Shown one piece after another: positions 24,701-37,100 of a stretch of DNA of 64,000 nucleotides. Below the pieces are notes generated by a model that saw only the letters and a program-made list of their open reading frames with translations, did not search any database and was not told the origin of the DNA. The translations under genes and the position numbers were made by a program. The stretch comes from Chaunax sp. Z400. Its lineage: Eukaryota > Chordata > Actinopteri > Lophiiformes > Chaunacidae. The stretch lies in assembly GCA_037577475.1 (NCBI GenBank), contig CM075194.1, positions 20,462,992-20,526,991 of the forward strand. The letters run 5' to 3'. Position 1 is the stretch's first letter. Every line of letters starts with the position of its first letter.

Positions 24701-27700
24701 AAGGTGAAGTCAAATACAAAGGAGTCTGCTTTTCAGACAGTATCTTCAATAAAATGTATTCAGTATGAGAGGTTCTGAGTCAGGAGGTGTTATTAGATTT
24801 AAAGCAGGGGGGCAACAGCTAACATGGCTAATGTTTGAATGTTAAACTTAAATTAAATTTAAAGTGGTATTTGTCATACTGTGATTACCTGCCTAGGAGG
24901 TTGTGTTTTCACATCTGTGTCTGTTTGTTGGTTTGTCATCTGGATTACATAAAAACCACCAAGCGGATTTCTATGAAACTCTGTGGGAGGATGGGTCCAC
25001 AATAGACCCCATTACATTTTTGTGTGGATCTGGATGAGGGGGCGGAACCAAGATTTTCTTTTCACTTTCTTTAACATCGTGATATTTTCCTTAACCTGTG
25101 TTTTAGAAAAAGAGGTTGCGCCTCAACAATGGGATTCTTAGTGGAGTGCTAAACCCAAAATCCAGTGAGCTTATTCCAAAAACTTGAAAAGCCTTCACAA
25201 AACGCTCTGATGAAGGCTTTGTGCCGAAACGCGTAAGCGTGTGTTCATTGTGATGTGAGCCAAATAAATAAGTGAAATGTGAGTATTTTGTCCTCCTTGA
25301 CTTGAAGACTTGAGATGTGCTACCTTTTCAATTTTTTGGAATAAGCATTTTCTTTAACCTCTCAGGGAATAATGTAAATCAGGCCCATTTAGAGGGTTGG
25401 TATCGATGAATGTGTGCAATTGGATGCGGATCCAAATAAAAATCTGAATCTGCCAGATTTGAATAGTTGGTTGTTACAAATCCAGCCATCTTAGATTATG
25501 GTTACAGGCCTATGGATTTTTATTTTGGATAAGGCTTAATTGAATTATAGTGAACTGTCGGGTCTTGGTGGAGGTATGCGCTCCACTGAGTGTCACTCGA
25601 GTTAAAAATACAAACCTTTAAAGTAAATTTGCTGCTTACAGTAAATGTCTACTGTGAAGAGTGAAGAGCTGCTTGGATCAGACAGTAACATAATACAAAG
25701 CAGTTGCTCCTGATGCTGATTGACAGGTAGTCATCATACTCAAAAGGGACACACCAAAGAAACCAAAAAAAACCCTCCTGTCCATCATCAGGCCTACAGG
25801 AAAAAGAAGTCGACTGATGTGTCTTGACACCATACTTTTCCTTACTTTTTTCCCCCTTCTTTTTAGTGGAGATCCATTTATATTGTGTGTATTGTTTCAG
25901 ACAATCGGATGTTGCTGCAGAAATGATCGCAGGTTTGATTGAAGCAGGTTGTAGTAATAGGTTTCACTGTGTGTGTCTTGGATAAAGGTTGGTCTTGTTT
26001 TTTTTATTTTGTCTGGTTTTCCATCCGTCCCAGTCTTGTGAATGTGACATATCAGGAACGCCCTTGAGGGAATTTCTTCAAATATGGAACATACCTCCAC
26101 TTGGACTCCAACATGAACTGAATAGAGTTTAGTGGTCAAAGGTCACTTTGACCTCACAAAATATGTTTTTGGCCATAACTCAAGAATTCATAAGCTAACC
26201 AGAATGGCACTCAGTAGAGCTCATTCCTCTGTAAAGACTGAGCGGTCTGACACCTGTCTGCTCAGCCGTCCTGACCCACGCCCCAGCACTCCACCATGTT
26301 TTATGGAAATGAAGAAAAATGCTAAGTTAAAGTAACAGAAAAATGGTGCCTGGATCCGCCTCCATATCCAGATCCACCCCAAAATGTAATGTGTTCTTTC
26401 CTGGCCTGTGCTCCATCCTTCCACCAAGTTTCATGGAAATGTGTCCAGTTCTTTTCTGCTTGATCCTGATTTTATTTCCAAAAGGTCAAAGTTTAACTTC
26501 ACTGTCACATCATAATATTCTTTCAAACTTGCTTTTCTGGTCCTTATTCAACACCATGACTCAGGAGCAGAAGCAGAGATTGTGGCCATATTTCACATTT
26601 GCAGCAACATCCATACTTGAAACACTGGAACGAAGTAATTAGTTCTGCTGATATTGATCTTGAGGTGATTGTTGTTGCACCATGTGATGAAGCTCTTTAT
26701 CAGTTGTTCCATATATTAAATACGTCTAGACAAGGATGGAAATTGCACCGGTGCACAGAGGCTACATGATTAAAACACTCTGCTTCTCCAAAATAGAGGT
26801 TTCAGAAAAAGTCGAACAGGCCATTAAAATTGTTTTCTTGTCATTATTATTATATCTCACTATTAAAGTCAATACTACTGTTCCTACAAGCCTTATCAGC
26901 AAAGAGGACACCAGCCAGAGGCACATATACTTATTCAAAATAAGTGCAATTACTGGACATGTTTTTAATATTTTTAAGAGGTATTATCATGGTTTAAATT
27001 TGAAAAATATGTAATTCTTCAATTTATTTTTGAAACTGCTTACAATTGGTTTATATTCTTCTTATCCTCCATCCATGAACAAAGTGAGGAGAGCAGATAG
27101 AGATCGGTTCTCTTCATCATGTTTCCTCTCCGGAGCATAACCCGAAAAAAACTCTTTAATATTATTTTTTCATGAAACTTTTCTACACACAACAACCAAG
27201 TATTAACACATCTCACATGTACCAGAGAGGTGCATTTGATTTATTTATTTATGTACTTATTATTTTGAAAATTTAACTTTTTATTAGATACGCAGCAAGA
27301 ATTGCAATTAACAGGGACAACAACGTACATGACTTCAAGTCTTTCATGCCTGTTGTATTAGGGAAGACACTACCAAACATACAGTAGTAATGTAAAAGGC
27401 TTTGGTCGAGATATTTTAATCCTCTAAATATACCATTACAAAATAAAGTTACTCATTTAAGGAAGAAGAGTTGGACATGCTGTCAGTAAAAATGGACTTT
27501 ACAGAGATACAGCACTTTATGAAAATTAAAAAAAAACACTTGTATTTTAAATACAGACACTCTGGAAAGCAAAAGTGGAATAAAAAAAAATATATATATA
27601 GTAAATAAACAAATTATTGTAATAACAGCACATTCCCTCCACCCTAAGGCGATATGCCTGAACATATACATCCTTGCAAATACACCCACCATGTCAACAG

Positions 27701-28079
27701 CTTTATCCTGCTTCTGCTTTAAAAAATAAGTGCATGCTGTGTGTGTGTGTGAGACGGAGACACAACAAGAGAGACATAACACAACTTTCTCATATTCTTG
27801 CGCACAGAGGGAGGTAGATTGATTCCCTGCCCTGATGTGAAGCTGATGACTAACAAAACGGCTCTTTTTCTCTCTTGGCATCCGACAGCGCCGGGCTGGC
27901 TGCAGGCTCTAAAAGCACCGATACACTCCGCGGTTTATTTTTGAACTGTCCAAGGTCATTGTTCACTTTGACAGATCACAAAAGCAGGGGGATCACATCC
28001 TCAGACCCCTTTTCAATGCTAGCGTGAGTCGTGCCTTGACCCATCCCATGTGGGGTGAACGCTGCCACACATTTTGTGC

Positions 28080-28110
<31 letters not shown>

Positions 28111-31100
28111 TGTCAGTTGTGTGTGGTCTCACTGTACCGTGTTCAGGCTGAGAGGTGAGGGGGGGAGTCGGGGGGTGTAAGGATGACAAAGTGCAGGCCC
28201 TCTTTGATCGTCAGCCCACATACTATGCTGAAGTGTTTTACAGTGAAGGGGATTATGTTTGATGTCCACCTGAGGAGCTCACCTGGAAAAGAGGCTCCAC
28301 ATTTCTATGAGATCTGAAAGGGATCTCGCACATTGAAGCATGACAGAAATGCAGAATAACTAGAAACGAGTTGTGATTTTTTAATGCGTGAATGTTTTCC
28401 ATACTGCTGTTTGGGAACAATGTGATTATAGACCTCTAATTACTGCAAATTAAAGGGAAAGTCCTCCCTTAGATACTGTTTTTAGTTCATGACTAACACT
28501 GTTTTCCACTAAACACTTTCATGTGGCTTTTTAACAATGTCTGATTCTTTGAAAGGAAAAGAAAAAGTTTGTTTTTCTCTCTTGGTTAAAATAGGATAAG
28601 AATTAGTAACAAAATAATGAGTCATTTATTATTTGATTTATGCTAGATAATCTTTTTCTTACATGTAAATAAAATGTATTTTTAATTATTGCAACACAGT
28701 GATAAAATCAGATGTGATACATTAGAATGCAAGTCTGCATTAGACGAATGGAGACAAAACAAAAGAAAGAACAAAACACAAAATTCAGTCCATGACCAGG
28801 AGTAAAAATAGACGGTCTGTCTTGTGTTGAGTGTGTGTCGGGCTTTGTCTATCAGTCTGTGTGGAGGTGTTAGGAGAGAAAACGCAAATGGTTCAGATCG
28901 GAGGAATAAGACATCATTTAAGTATTTGCTGAACTCTCAACACAAAATAAAATGCATTTAATTTTACTCTTAAAATCTCACATAGCACATAAAAACAAAT
29001 GTGGGCAATATAAGCGTCACAACATTTTATATGTTAATGACTGAGTTGGAATCATTGTTTTATTTAAAATACGTTTGCTATTTAAAAATAATTATGTCAC
29101 ACAGTAATGTATATTTCAGTCCCTTATACGTTTACTCTAATCATCTAAAATAAAGTAATGTTGAAATGACTTTTAAACACAATTTACTCAATTCATTTGA
29201 ACATTTTGACAGTGATTGAAAGGAAAGCGTTGACATTTATTTTTCCTTTTATTATCAGTATATGAAATGTATTGGTTGTAAAGCACCAGCATGTGATTTA
29301 GTGTTTGTCGCAAGACATGTAAAAAGTTGAAGCTGGTAAATAACTTCTTTTTTTTTTTCTAAGGCTGAGGTTGGGGTGGATTACAGAAGGGGTTCCCATC
29401 AGGGGAGGGGTCAGGAGATGATTTCCATTAATCAAATCAAATGTATTAGATTAGAAATAGTCTATTTTAGCCATAATTGTTACAAAAGATAAATTGTAGT
29501 TACATTTAAATTAGAACCATGCAAATAGAAAATATGTGTTGTGTGTTTGGATAAGCCTATTAGTGTGTGTGCCCTTAATGTTTGTATGCTTCAACCACCT
29601 CTAGCGGGTGTCTCCAGTCTCTGGCACCGTTATTTTGGTGAAAATTTCAATATCAGTCAGTCAATTAAAATGACATGAATAGCAAAAAATATTTCAAACG
29701 GAGAAAAAATGTTTGACCTATATATTTATATTTTATATACGACTATTTAATCTGACGAGGATTGGTATGTCACATGACCCTCTTAGTTATGCTTACTGCT
29801 TGTCTCTATGTGGAATTCCTGTATTGAATGATGTTGCGGCTCATCTGCGTTTAGGGTGCCCGTCACTGCAGAGACAGCTGCTGTGGTCCTGGAGCCTCCT
29901 TGAAGTTCCTCAGACATCAGCTGCAGAGCCCTGCTTTGTCACCGTTTAGTCATTTTGGAGCCAGATGAACCAGCGTAGTTACAGAGGATCTGCTCTTTGA
30001 AAGTGTTTGGCCCGCAGACGGCTGACAGATCCAGCAAATCCTTAACAGACGGAGTGTGTTTTACGAGTCTGTCTGACCGTGGTCAGTGTGTAATTAAGAG
30101 CTGGCATCCCAAAGCTGTTATTACCAAACAGTAAACTATAGCAAGGAAGCAAACGCTTTGTGGAACACGGCTGAATAGAGACACGTTAAACAGTTGTGAT
30201 GTACTTAGTTTTCATTTTTTAAAGACAAAAATCCAAGGCATACATCTTTTCTTTTTTCTTTTTTTACGGTTATTGGTGCTGGGAAATTTCCATGATCCAG
30301 TTCCTTATTTACCTTATCCTCCCAGTATCCCACACTAGTGCTGGTTTTACCTTATCTTTCATTTTAATTTCTAACCTCTGATTAACTTTGCCCCCTGACC
30401 TAGGAAAGTAAAATGACAGGTTTAGTTAGAAGAAGAAGAAATAGTGTCCACTTACCATCTATTGCTAAATGAGATGAATGTGTTTTATATGGAGGATTAT
30501 ACAGGACTGCACAGCTGTTCCTCTGTCTGCTTGCAGGCTGAGCTGCTGACTGGTTCCTCAGTAACTAATGTGGAGGAAGCGCTCCGGGCCGGTCAGGAGC
30601 TGCTGAAGAGAGGCTGCGGGTCAATCATCATCACTTTGGGACCCGAAGGCTGCGTGGTGCTCAAGGCACAGGACTCCAAACATGTTCCGACTCCTGCAGT
30701 CAAGGCAGTGGACACCACGGTAAGCATGGCACTTACACTGTATATGTATTTGTGTGGTGTCTTTTACCAGAGAGCATTTAGCCAAGCTGAGATTGCAGTA
30801 TTGATTGGTTGTTGCATCATTTTGGTCAAGATGTAATTTCTAATCAATTAATCTCAAAATCAAACTGATCCCCCTTTTCATGTAGTGCTGCCATTGATTT
30901 TGACTTGCGTTTTTCTCTGGATTAATGATTGGATGATCCTTTAACTTTTCATCCATAGCCGTCATCGGGTCAAATCTTTAGCTGAAATGATGAATCAGAA
31001 AATGAATCAGCAACTTCTTATTTATCTGTTAATTGTTAAAGCATGTTTTGTTTTGTTTTTAAGCAGAAATGCCAGTTCCAACCTTGAATAATTTGGGTGG

Positions 31101-34100
31101 TTTTCAAACAGTTTTTTATTGAATGAAATACCTGCAAACTAATGACATTCCATCAGCCTCAGCTGTACTGTGTGTCAGTGATTATAAATAAATGTTAATG
31201 TTAACATCAGCATGTTTAAACGCTGACTTTAGCAGTTAAACTCAAACCACCACTGTGCCAAAGTGCAGCCGTACAGAGCTGCCCCTGTGGCTGTATCTTT
31301 TTTATCTGATTTTAATGATCAATAGTTTAGTCTATAAAATGGCAACCAAAAAAAAGTGAAAATTCCCAACAAGATCTTTCTTTTGTTTGTTTGGTTCCAC
31401 TAATATCCCAGAGCCTAAGATAATAAATTTACACTGATACTAACAAGAGAACTCAGCGAATGATCACTTTGTACAGATTTAACCAGAGGACAGATAGCAT
31501 GTTTAGCACCACACATCCAACACATTTCAATTTATATGAAAATTTATTATGACATAAAGAGAGAAAATGTGCAAGTAGAGTACATTATTTATATAATTGT
31601 GTATATATAATTTATATAATTGTGTATATTATTTATAATATATTTATTTTAAATATGTAATTATAAAATATTAGTTATTAATAAGAATGTTTGAGGTTGT
31701 TTGTTTTTTTTACATTTAATCAGATATTTATTGTTCATACAGAGGCACGTTTGTCAGACAAGGCAAAAAGCAGAAGAACACAGGGACAAATACAAACAAC
31801 AAACAAACAGCCTGATCCACCGCTACCCTACAACCCTAACAAGACAGATAGCGCAGTGGTTAGAGCACGTGACCCATGTACTGAGGCTATAGTGCTCTAG
31901 CGGTCGGTGTGGGTTCGATTCCATTTGCTGCATGACTTCCCCTCACTCTCTCTCTCACATTTCCTGTCACCTCTTCCGCTGTCCTGTCCAGTAAAGGCAT
32001 AAAATGCTCCAAAAAATAACAAAACCAAAAAAAAAAAAACATCATTATGAAACACCATCACCCTGAGGCCTAAATAAACCGACAACTTCCAGACCCAAAA
32101 TAGTAATGCTAATTGTCTCCATCATCTATGATGACATCTGCAGACATAGCCAAACAAACAAATACATAACAAAAATAAATACATCTAAAAATAGATAAAT
32201 GTATAAATATATAGACAAAGAACAGTTAATCACAAATGTTATGATAGGACATTAATTATCTCTTGCAGCTTTGTCACGTGATGTTTCTCATCATGAGTTC
32301 TGCACTGATTTGTCATTTGAGTAGTTTTTTGATGACTCAGAGGAAGATCACGGCTGTCACCAGAAAAGATGGTAAACAGGTGAGAAGAATGTTTGAAATG
32401 GAAAACTCAACTTCTCTATAGACACAGGAAGGCATTGCTCTAAAAAGGTTTCCAGCTGTAACAGGAGAGACTCTTTTTCACAGGAAGTCCTCGGCTCCAT
32501 TACAAAGCGTTGTCACACGTTACTTTGTATCTGCCCATTCATCACAATCCAACGAACTCCTGCTGCTCTGAGCTCGGGCCGAGCCACAGATCTGTCTGTT
32601 GCTCAAGTGGAACGGTTTAAGATCACTGGGGATGTTGTGACCGGCGGTTGTTTCCCCTCCCTGATCTTAATCTTTTTAAGTGGCCAGCGTCTCCTGACTC
32701 ATTTCACACTGGTCTGTGTGACTTGCTGTCGTCACAGGCTTCCTGTTCTGCTGAGCAGATACGTCACCGCACAGAGGTGTTAATCACTTCTTTGTGTGCG
32801 CCAGCTTTGATTGAAGCCTTTTAATTGTTTGTGCAATGGATACTTTGACTGAGTAGTCCCCCTCAGGTAGTTTTATAGTGCTATAATTTCCAAATGCTTA
32901 ATCTAAATGGTAAGCATGCGGTTTTAGTTTGACTTGCAACCCACATCAGAGTGTGAAAAAGCAAAGAAGAAGGGCAGTAAAGAGTGTTGAGTGTTTTCCT
33001 GTGTTTTGCACACACACTCCAGAGGAGCTGCAGCTGAACTGAGCTGCAGCTCCAGGTCACTCTGGCATTTAGAGAACAAAGGTCCCGTTTTCTTGAACGC
33101 TATGTGACCTCCTCCGTGCCCCCACATTTCCAAGCAGACGCGAATAACTTACCTTATTCACCATCTTCAGTCTCACTGCTTCCAAATAACCCCCAGCTAC
33201 CACCCCTATCCCCCCCCCCTCCTCTCCCATGACTCACCTCCTAGGCCTGCATCAGTCAGCAGAAAGCTGTGGTCGGACCTGCTGCGTAACCCCGACGCCC
33301 CCCCTTCTGCTCTTTGATGGATCCATAAATTCTGTAGTGTTTAACTCTTTTGGACATCATGATCCCTCTTCCAGTAAGGCCCTTTCTTTCTTTTTTTTTT
33401 TTACTGGTGAGAGTAAAAAAAAAAAACATGTTGTTATCTACATCATTTGTTCACCTCTGTGAGCCTGAAGGCCTCTAAAGTTAGGATTACCTCCGGTTAT
33501 TACAGCTGGGATTGTGTGTGTTTTTTTGCTCCGTGTAAAACATTGAGTCAAAGCACGTCACGTTTTCTTTACAATTTTGCTCGTATCGGATTGTGAATCG
33601 AGGCCGTATTCTAGGCTGCAATTCTTCGAAGTCAACACAGTGAGTCACTTGCGGTTTCTCGTTATTTTAGCGAGGCTACTGTTCAGTTTGGCTCCACTTG
33701 TGGCTACAAAGCAGAACAAACATAAATCTACCTTTCAACATTCTTATTTGGTTGCATTTTGTCTTTTTTTTCACTTGTCACAGGCTGAATGTTCGTCTTT
33801 TACCGGTCTGATCAGAAAAGATTTAGCTTTCTCCTGACTACAGCTGCCATCTGCTCCTCCTGCAACCGTCTGAATAACACATTTTACATGACACGTGCAA
33901 TCATGGGGTGAGTCAAGGTCGGGAATCTGGATGACAAAGCAAATCCCCTCATCCACTGCGGGTCTCCCCCCATCTCCACCACCCCCCCACCCCCGTCATC
34001 CATTTGTCTTTTTTTTTTTGTCTTAAATTGAGTACAGGCTTCCCTCACTGAGATCACAGCCTTGTCCATTTTGTATAGACAAGGCTACAGCACACACACA

Positions 34101-37100
34101 CACACACACACACAGTGCCTCCTAGCATTAGCAGGACTTGGGTGGCCTTCCACTGCTCCGGGAGGTCCACTGTGTTGGGCAAAAAGGTAGACAGCGCTGT
34201 CTAAACCAGACATTACAGCTGTACAGTGGGTCTGGACACTCAAATTATTCCCAGTCTTCTCCCATGACTGGAGACATGTAAGGACCAATGGGATGATTCT
34301 TTCCTGGTAGCCAAAGGTAAGGGAATACCTCCTGAACACTGCATTCCTCCACCCTGCAAACCGTGGGTCAGCATGACACAATGAGAAAACCGCCACATCA
34401 CCATGTTCTAATGGGCTGCACATGCTTCAGCAGCTGCTTTTTAGCAGCCCGGATAATGGGCCAGTATATATATGTTGCTCAGTGTTGCCCACTAAGAGTG
34501 AAAGAGGACAAAGACAAAACACTGCGGATGTATCAAAGATGTGAGAGCCCTAATTGGTCCGATTAAACGTGTTTTTGAGCCCTGAATCTTCCTCTCTCGT
34601 TACTTCAGACGAGCCGTCTCCGGCTGTTTGCTTGTCTTACAGGAAGCTTCCGGACGTGGAAGCCACTGTGAGTCATCACTGCCCCTCTGTAGGTCTTTTG
34701 CTCTCCCAGGATGCCTTTCATTGACGAAGGCTGGAGGCTTCACATAGCTCCATCTGTCAGATCAGGGTGGGAGTCGAGATCGCAGGAGGCCTCTGGGTGA
34801 GAATTACAGTCACAGGTTCTGGAGGCTCGAAACGTTCAGTGGGCCCAGAAGACTCTGTAACATGAAAGATGCATGCAGCGTGGAGTCCTGTATGAGATGA
34901 GCATCCTCCATAGGTTCGGTTTGTTTTGTGTCAGTCTGTGGTGCTTAGCGCTCATCGCTGCAGCATTTCTGCGCTGCACTTTAAACATCACCTGTCAATC
35001 AAAGCATGTGGGCGCTGCTGTTGTTTTTGTCCTTGGATTTTCTGGTTGACTTCTGAGTTTCTCTATGTGCTCCTTTGTCTATGGCAGCTATTATATTGTC
35101 CATTTATTTTAAACTCACATCACTCCTGCTGCTGTCAGAAGCATTGATAAAAGGTCACTGCCCCAGAGTTGTGTCAGTAATAAGTGTTAAATAGACAGAA
35201 GATGACTCATTCTAATGTAACATTTTAACTTGTTCTAAATGAGAAAATAAAAACACTTTTTTTTCTACTGTTACAACAAATCAGGAGAATTCTGGAAGTA
35301 GTTTAATTGACACAAAGCAAAAACTGTCTTCTTGCATACGTTTATTTCACAGTCACACACAAAAAAAACACATCTAAAAAGAACTTCCTAAACTGTACTC
35401 TGTTAATTCTGAGCTTCTCTCAGACACACCTGCCATCCTAATTTCTACTTTCAGCCTGAGTACTAGAGGGGAGGAACGGCTCGGAGATAAGACGCACCGG
35501 ACGGAGTCGACGAGTCAGAGCATCAAGGCTCATCTGCGGCAAACACTTGTGTCACTTGATTGACAGGCATCCAGATCTAACCTTCACCAAACTGTGTAGA
35601 GGGCAGCGGTGGCGGGGCTGAAGGGGGTGGCGCTTGTCAGCCTCGTTGAGTCTCATTCACTCGATCCAGTAGCGTCACGCGCCAGTCTCAGGGGAGGACT
35701 TGTTAGTAAGAAGGTAGAAATGTTGGATGGTGGCTCGTGGAGTCGGGTGAACTGATTTAGATCGGAACAGAGAGGTCTTGTTTCATTATATAGTGCTGAT
35801 TTAAAGCGTTGGTGCAATAGAAAATGACAACCCTATAACTATAATCAGTCATTTTTTCGGATTGTATATTAGCAATAGATCAAATAACTGTGAAATGTGA
35901 GGCATTAGCACACAGCTTTATGGTTCCCCTCATTACTATGGAGAGTTTTAGCACAACTTTACTGTTCAGGTTCCCAAATGCAGCTTAAGAGCTCAAGAGC
36001 TACAACGCTTTAAAGACAGTTAACCGTGCTAATGTTGCTTAAAATTTGTTTAAACAAAATTTTTTTATAATTAAAAAAAAACACACAAAAAAAACTTCAA
36101 ATTAAAATGATTAACTTTGTTTTTTACTCATTTCAGTGTATTTTCTTGATGTGTATCGTAGTGACTTTGCTTATGTCAGGGTTGTGTTTGCCCCAGACAG
36201 CCAACAAATCAGACGTTGCAGGTTTGACAGATATTGCACACTGAAGTAAAGCACATGCAGTATTCTGGGGTATAAATCAAGATTACAGATTGTACATCGT
36301 AGTAGGAAATACTAATATATGTCAACAAATTATAAAAAGTACCTGCAATACATGCTGGTCTCTTGGCTGTGAGGATCACCTTTGGATAAAGGATTTTTCA
36401 TGAAGCCGCACATGCAGAATATTCACATCATATATTTATTTTCATTTCTTAGTGGCAGTACTTGGTAACATGCAGTTTTCATCTGGACAGAAATATAATG
36501 TATGGAAGCAAAGACCGGCCGTGATATTTTGGATTTTGTGTAATTTTATGTAATTCTATAAATATTATACATCATTTAATATCTTCTTGTTAATTGATGT
36601 TTAAATTTGAATAACTCTGAATTTATAGCATTGGAAAATTTTACTTTGAAAAACTTGACTTCCTGTTATTAGAATTCCCATCTTAAAAATTTCCAGGCCA
36701 GATATGAGTGATTCAATAGGACAATGGTCTGATCAGGTTCATTCAGTCTAAATTGATGATCCCATGTTCAAGTTTCCTTTTAAATTTTGGGATGATTTTC
36801 ACCAATACAATTAAAGTAATGTCTTTTTTTTCTCTTGTCTTGAATTTTTAGATCACAGATTGACTGAATCCATATGAATATATTTTAGAAATATATTTTT
36901 TGAGTATCAGGCACTTTAATTTTTTTGTAGAGTTTCTGACCAATAAGAAAACATGCTTGAAAGCTTTCAAGCTTTTGAAACAGTGTAATCAATTGTGTAA
37001 TCAGTTGCTCAAAAGATTCAAATCAAGAATTCGTTTTTTAGTACAAGCCCAATGCAATGATAATTGTGATTTCCAAAATTCAGTCAGGTCATTTAAAAAA

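Larger units (their letters stand above)
22006..30536 (+). other. rbks: RBKS intron 6
   Basis: An 8.5-kb intron. In order it holds a CA tract at the 5' splice site (22019-22044), a GC-richer dispersed repeat (22285-22760), a decayed ACTAAAACTAAA-type stretch (about 23340-23600), a GCCAAGGAGG-family copy with a nested insertion (24891-25605), a repeat segment containing hormone-receptor half-sites (25890-26200), a reverse GCCAAGGAGG-family fragment (26270-26480) and a GT run (28085-28110). The stretch 28400-29400 is plain AT-rich DNA in which I see nothing. Confidence 0.65.

Noticed and set aside
30444..30836. 130-codon frame as a stand-alone kinase fragment
   Set aside because: It is RBKS exon 7 with intron sequence on both sides; the splice sites at 30536 and 30720 are clear.
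31845..31930. Functional tRNA gene
   Set aside because: The A and B boxes are present, but the arms do not fold cleanly. The head is followed by a SINE body and A-rich tail, and it recurs elsewhere in the window.
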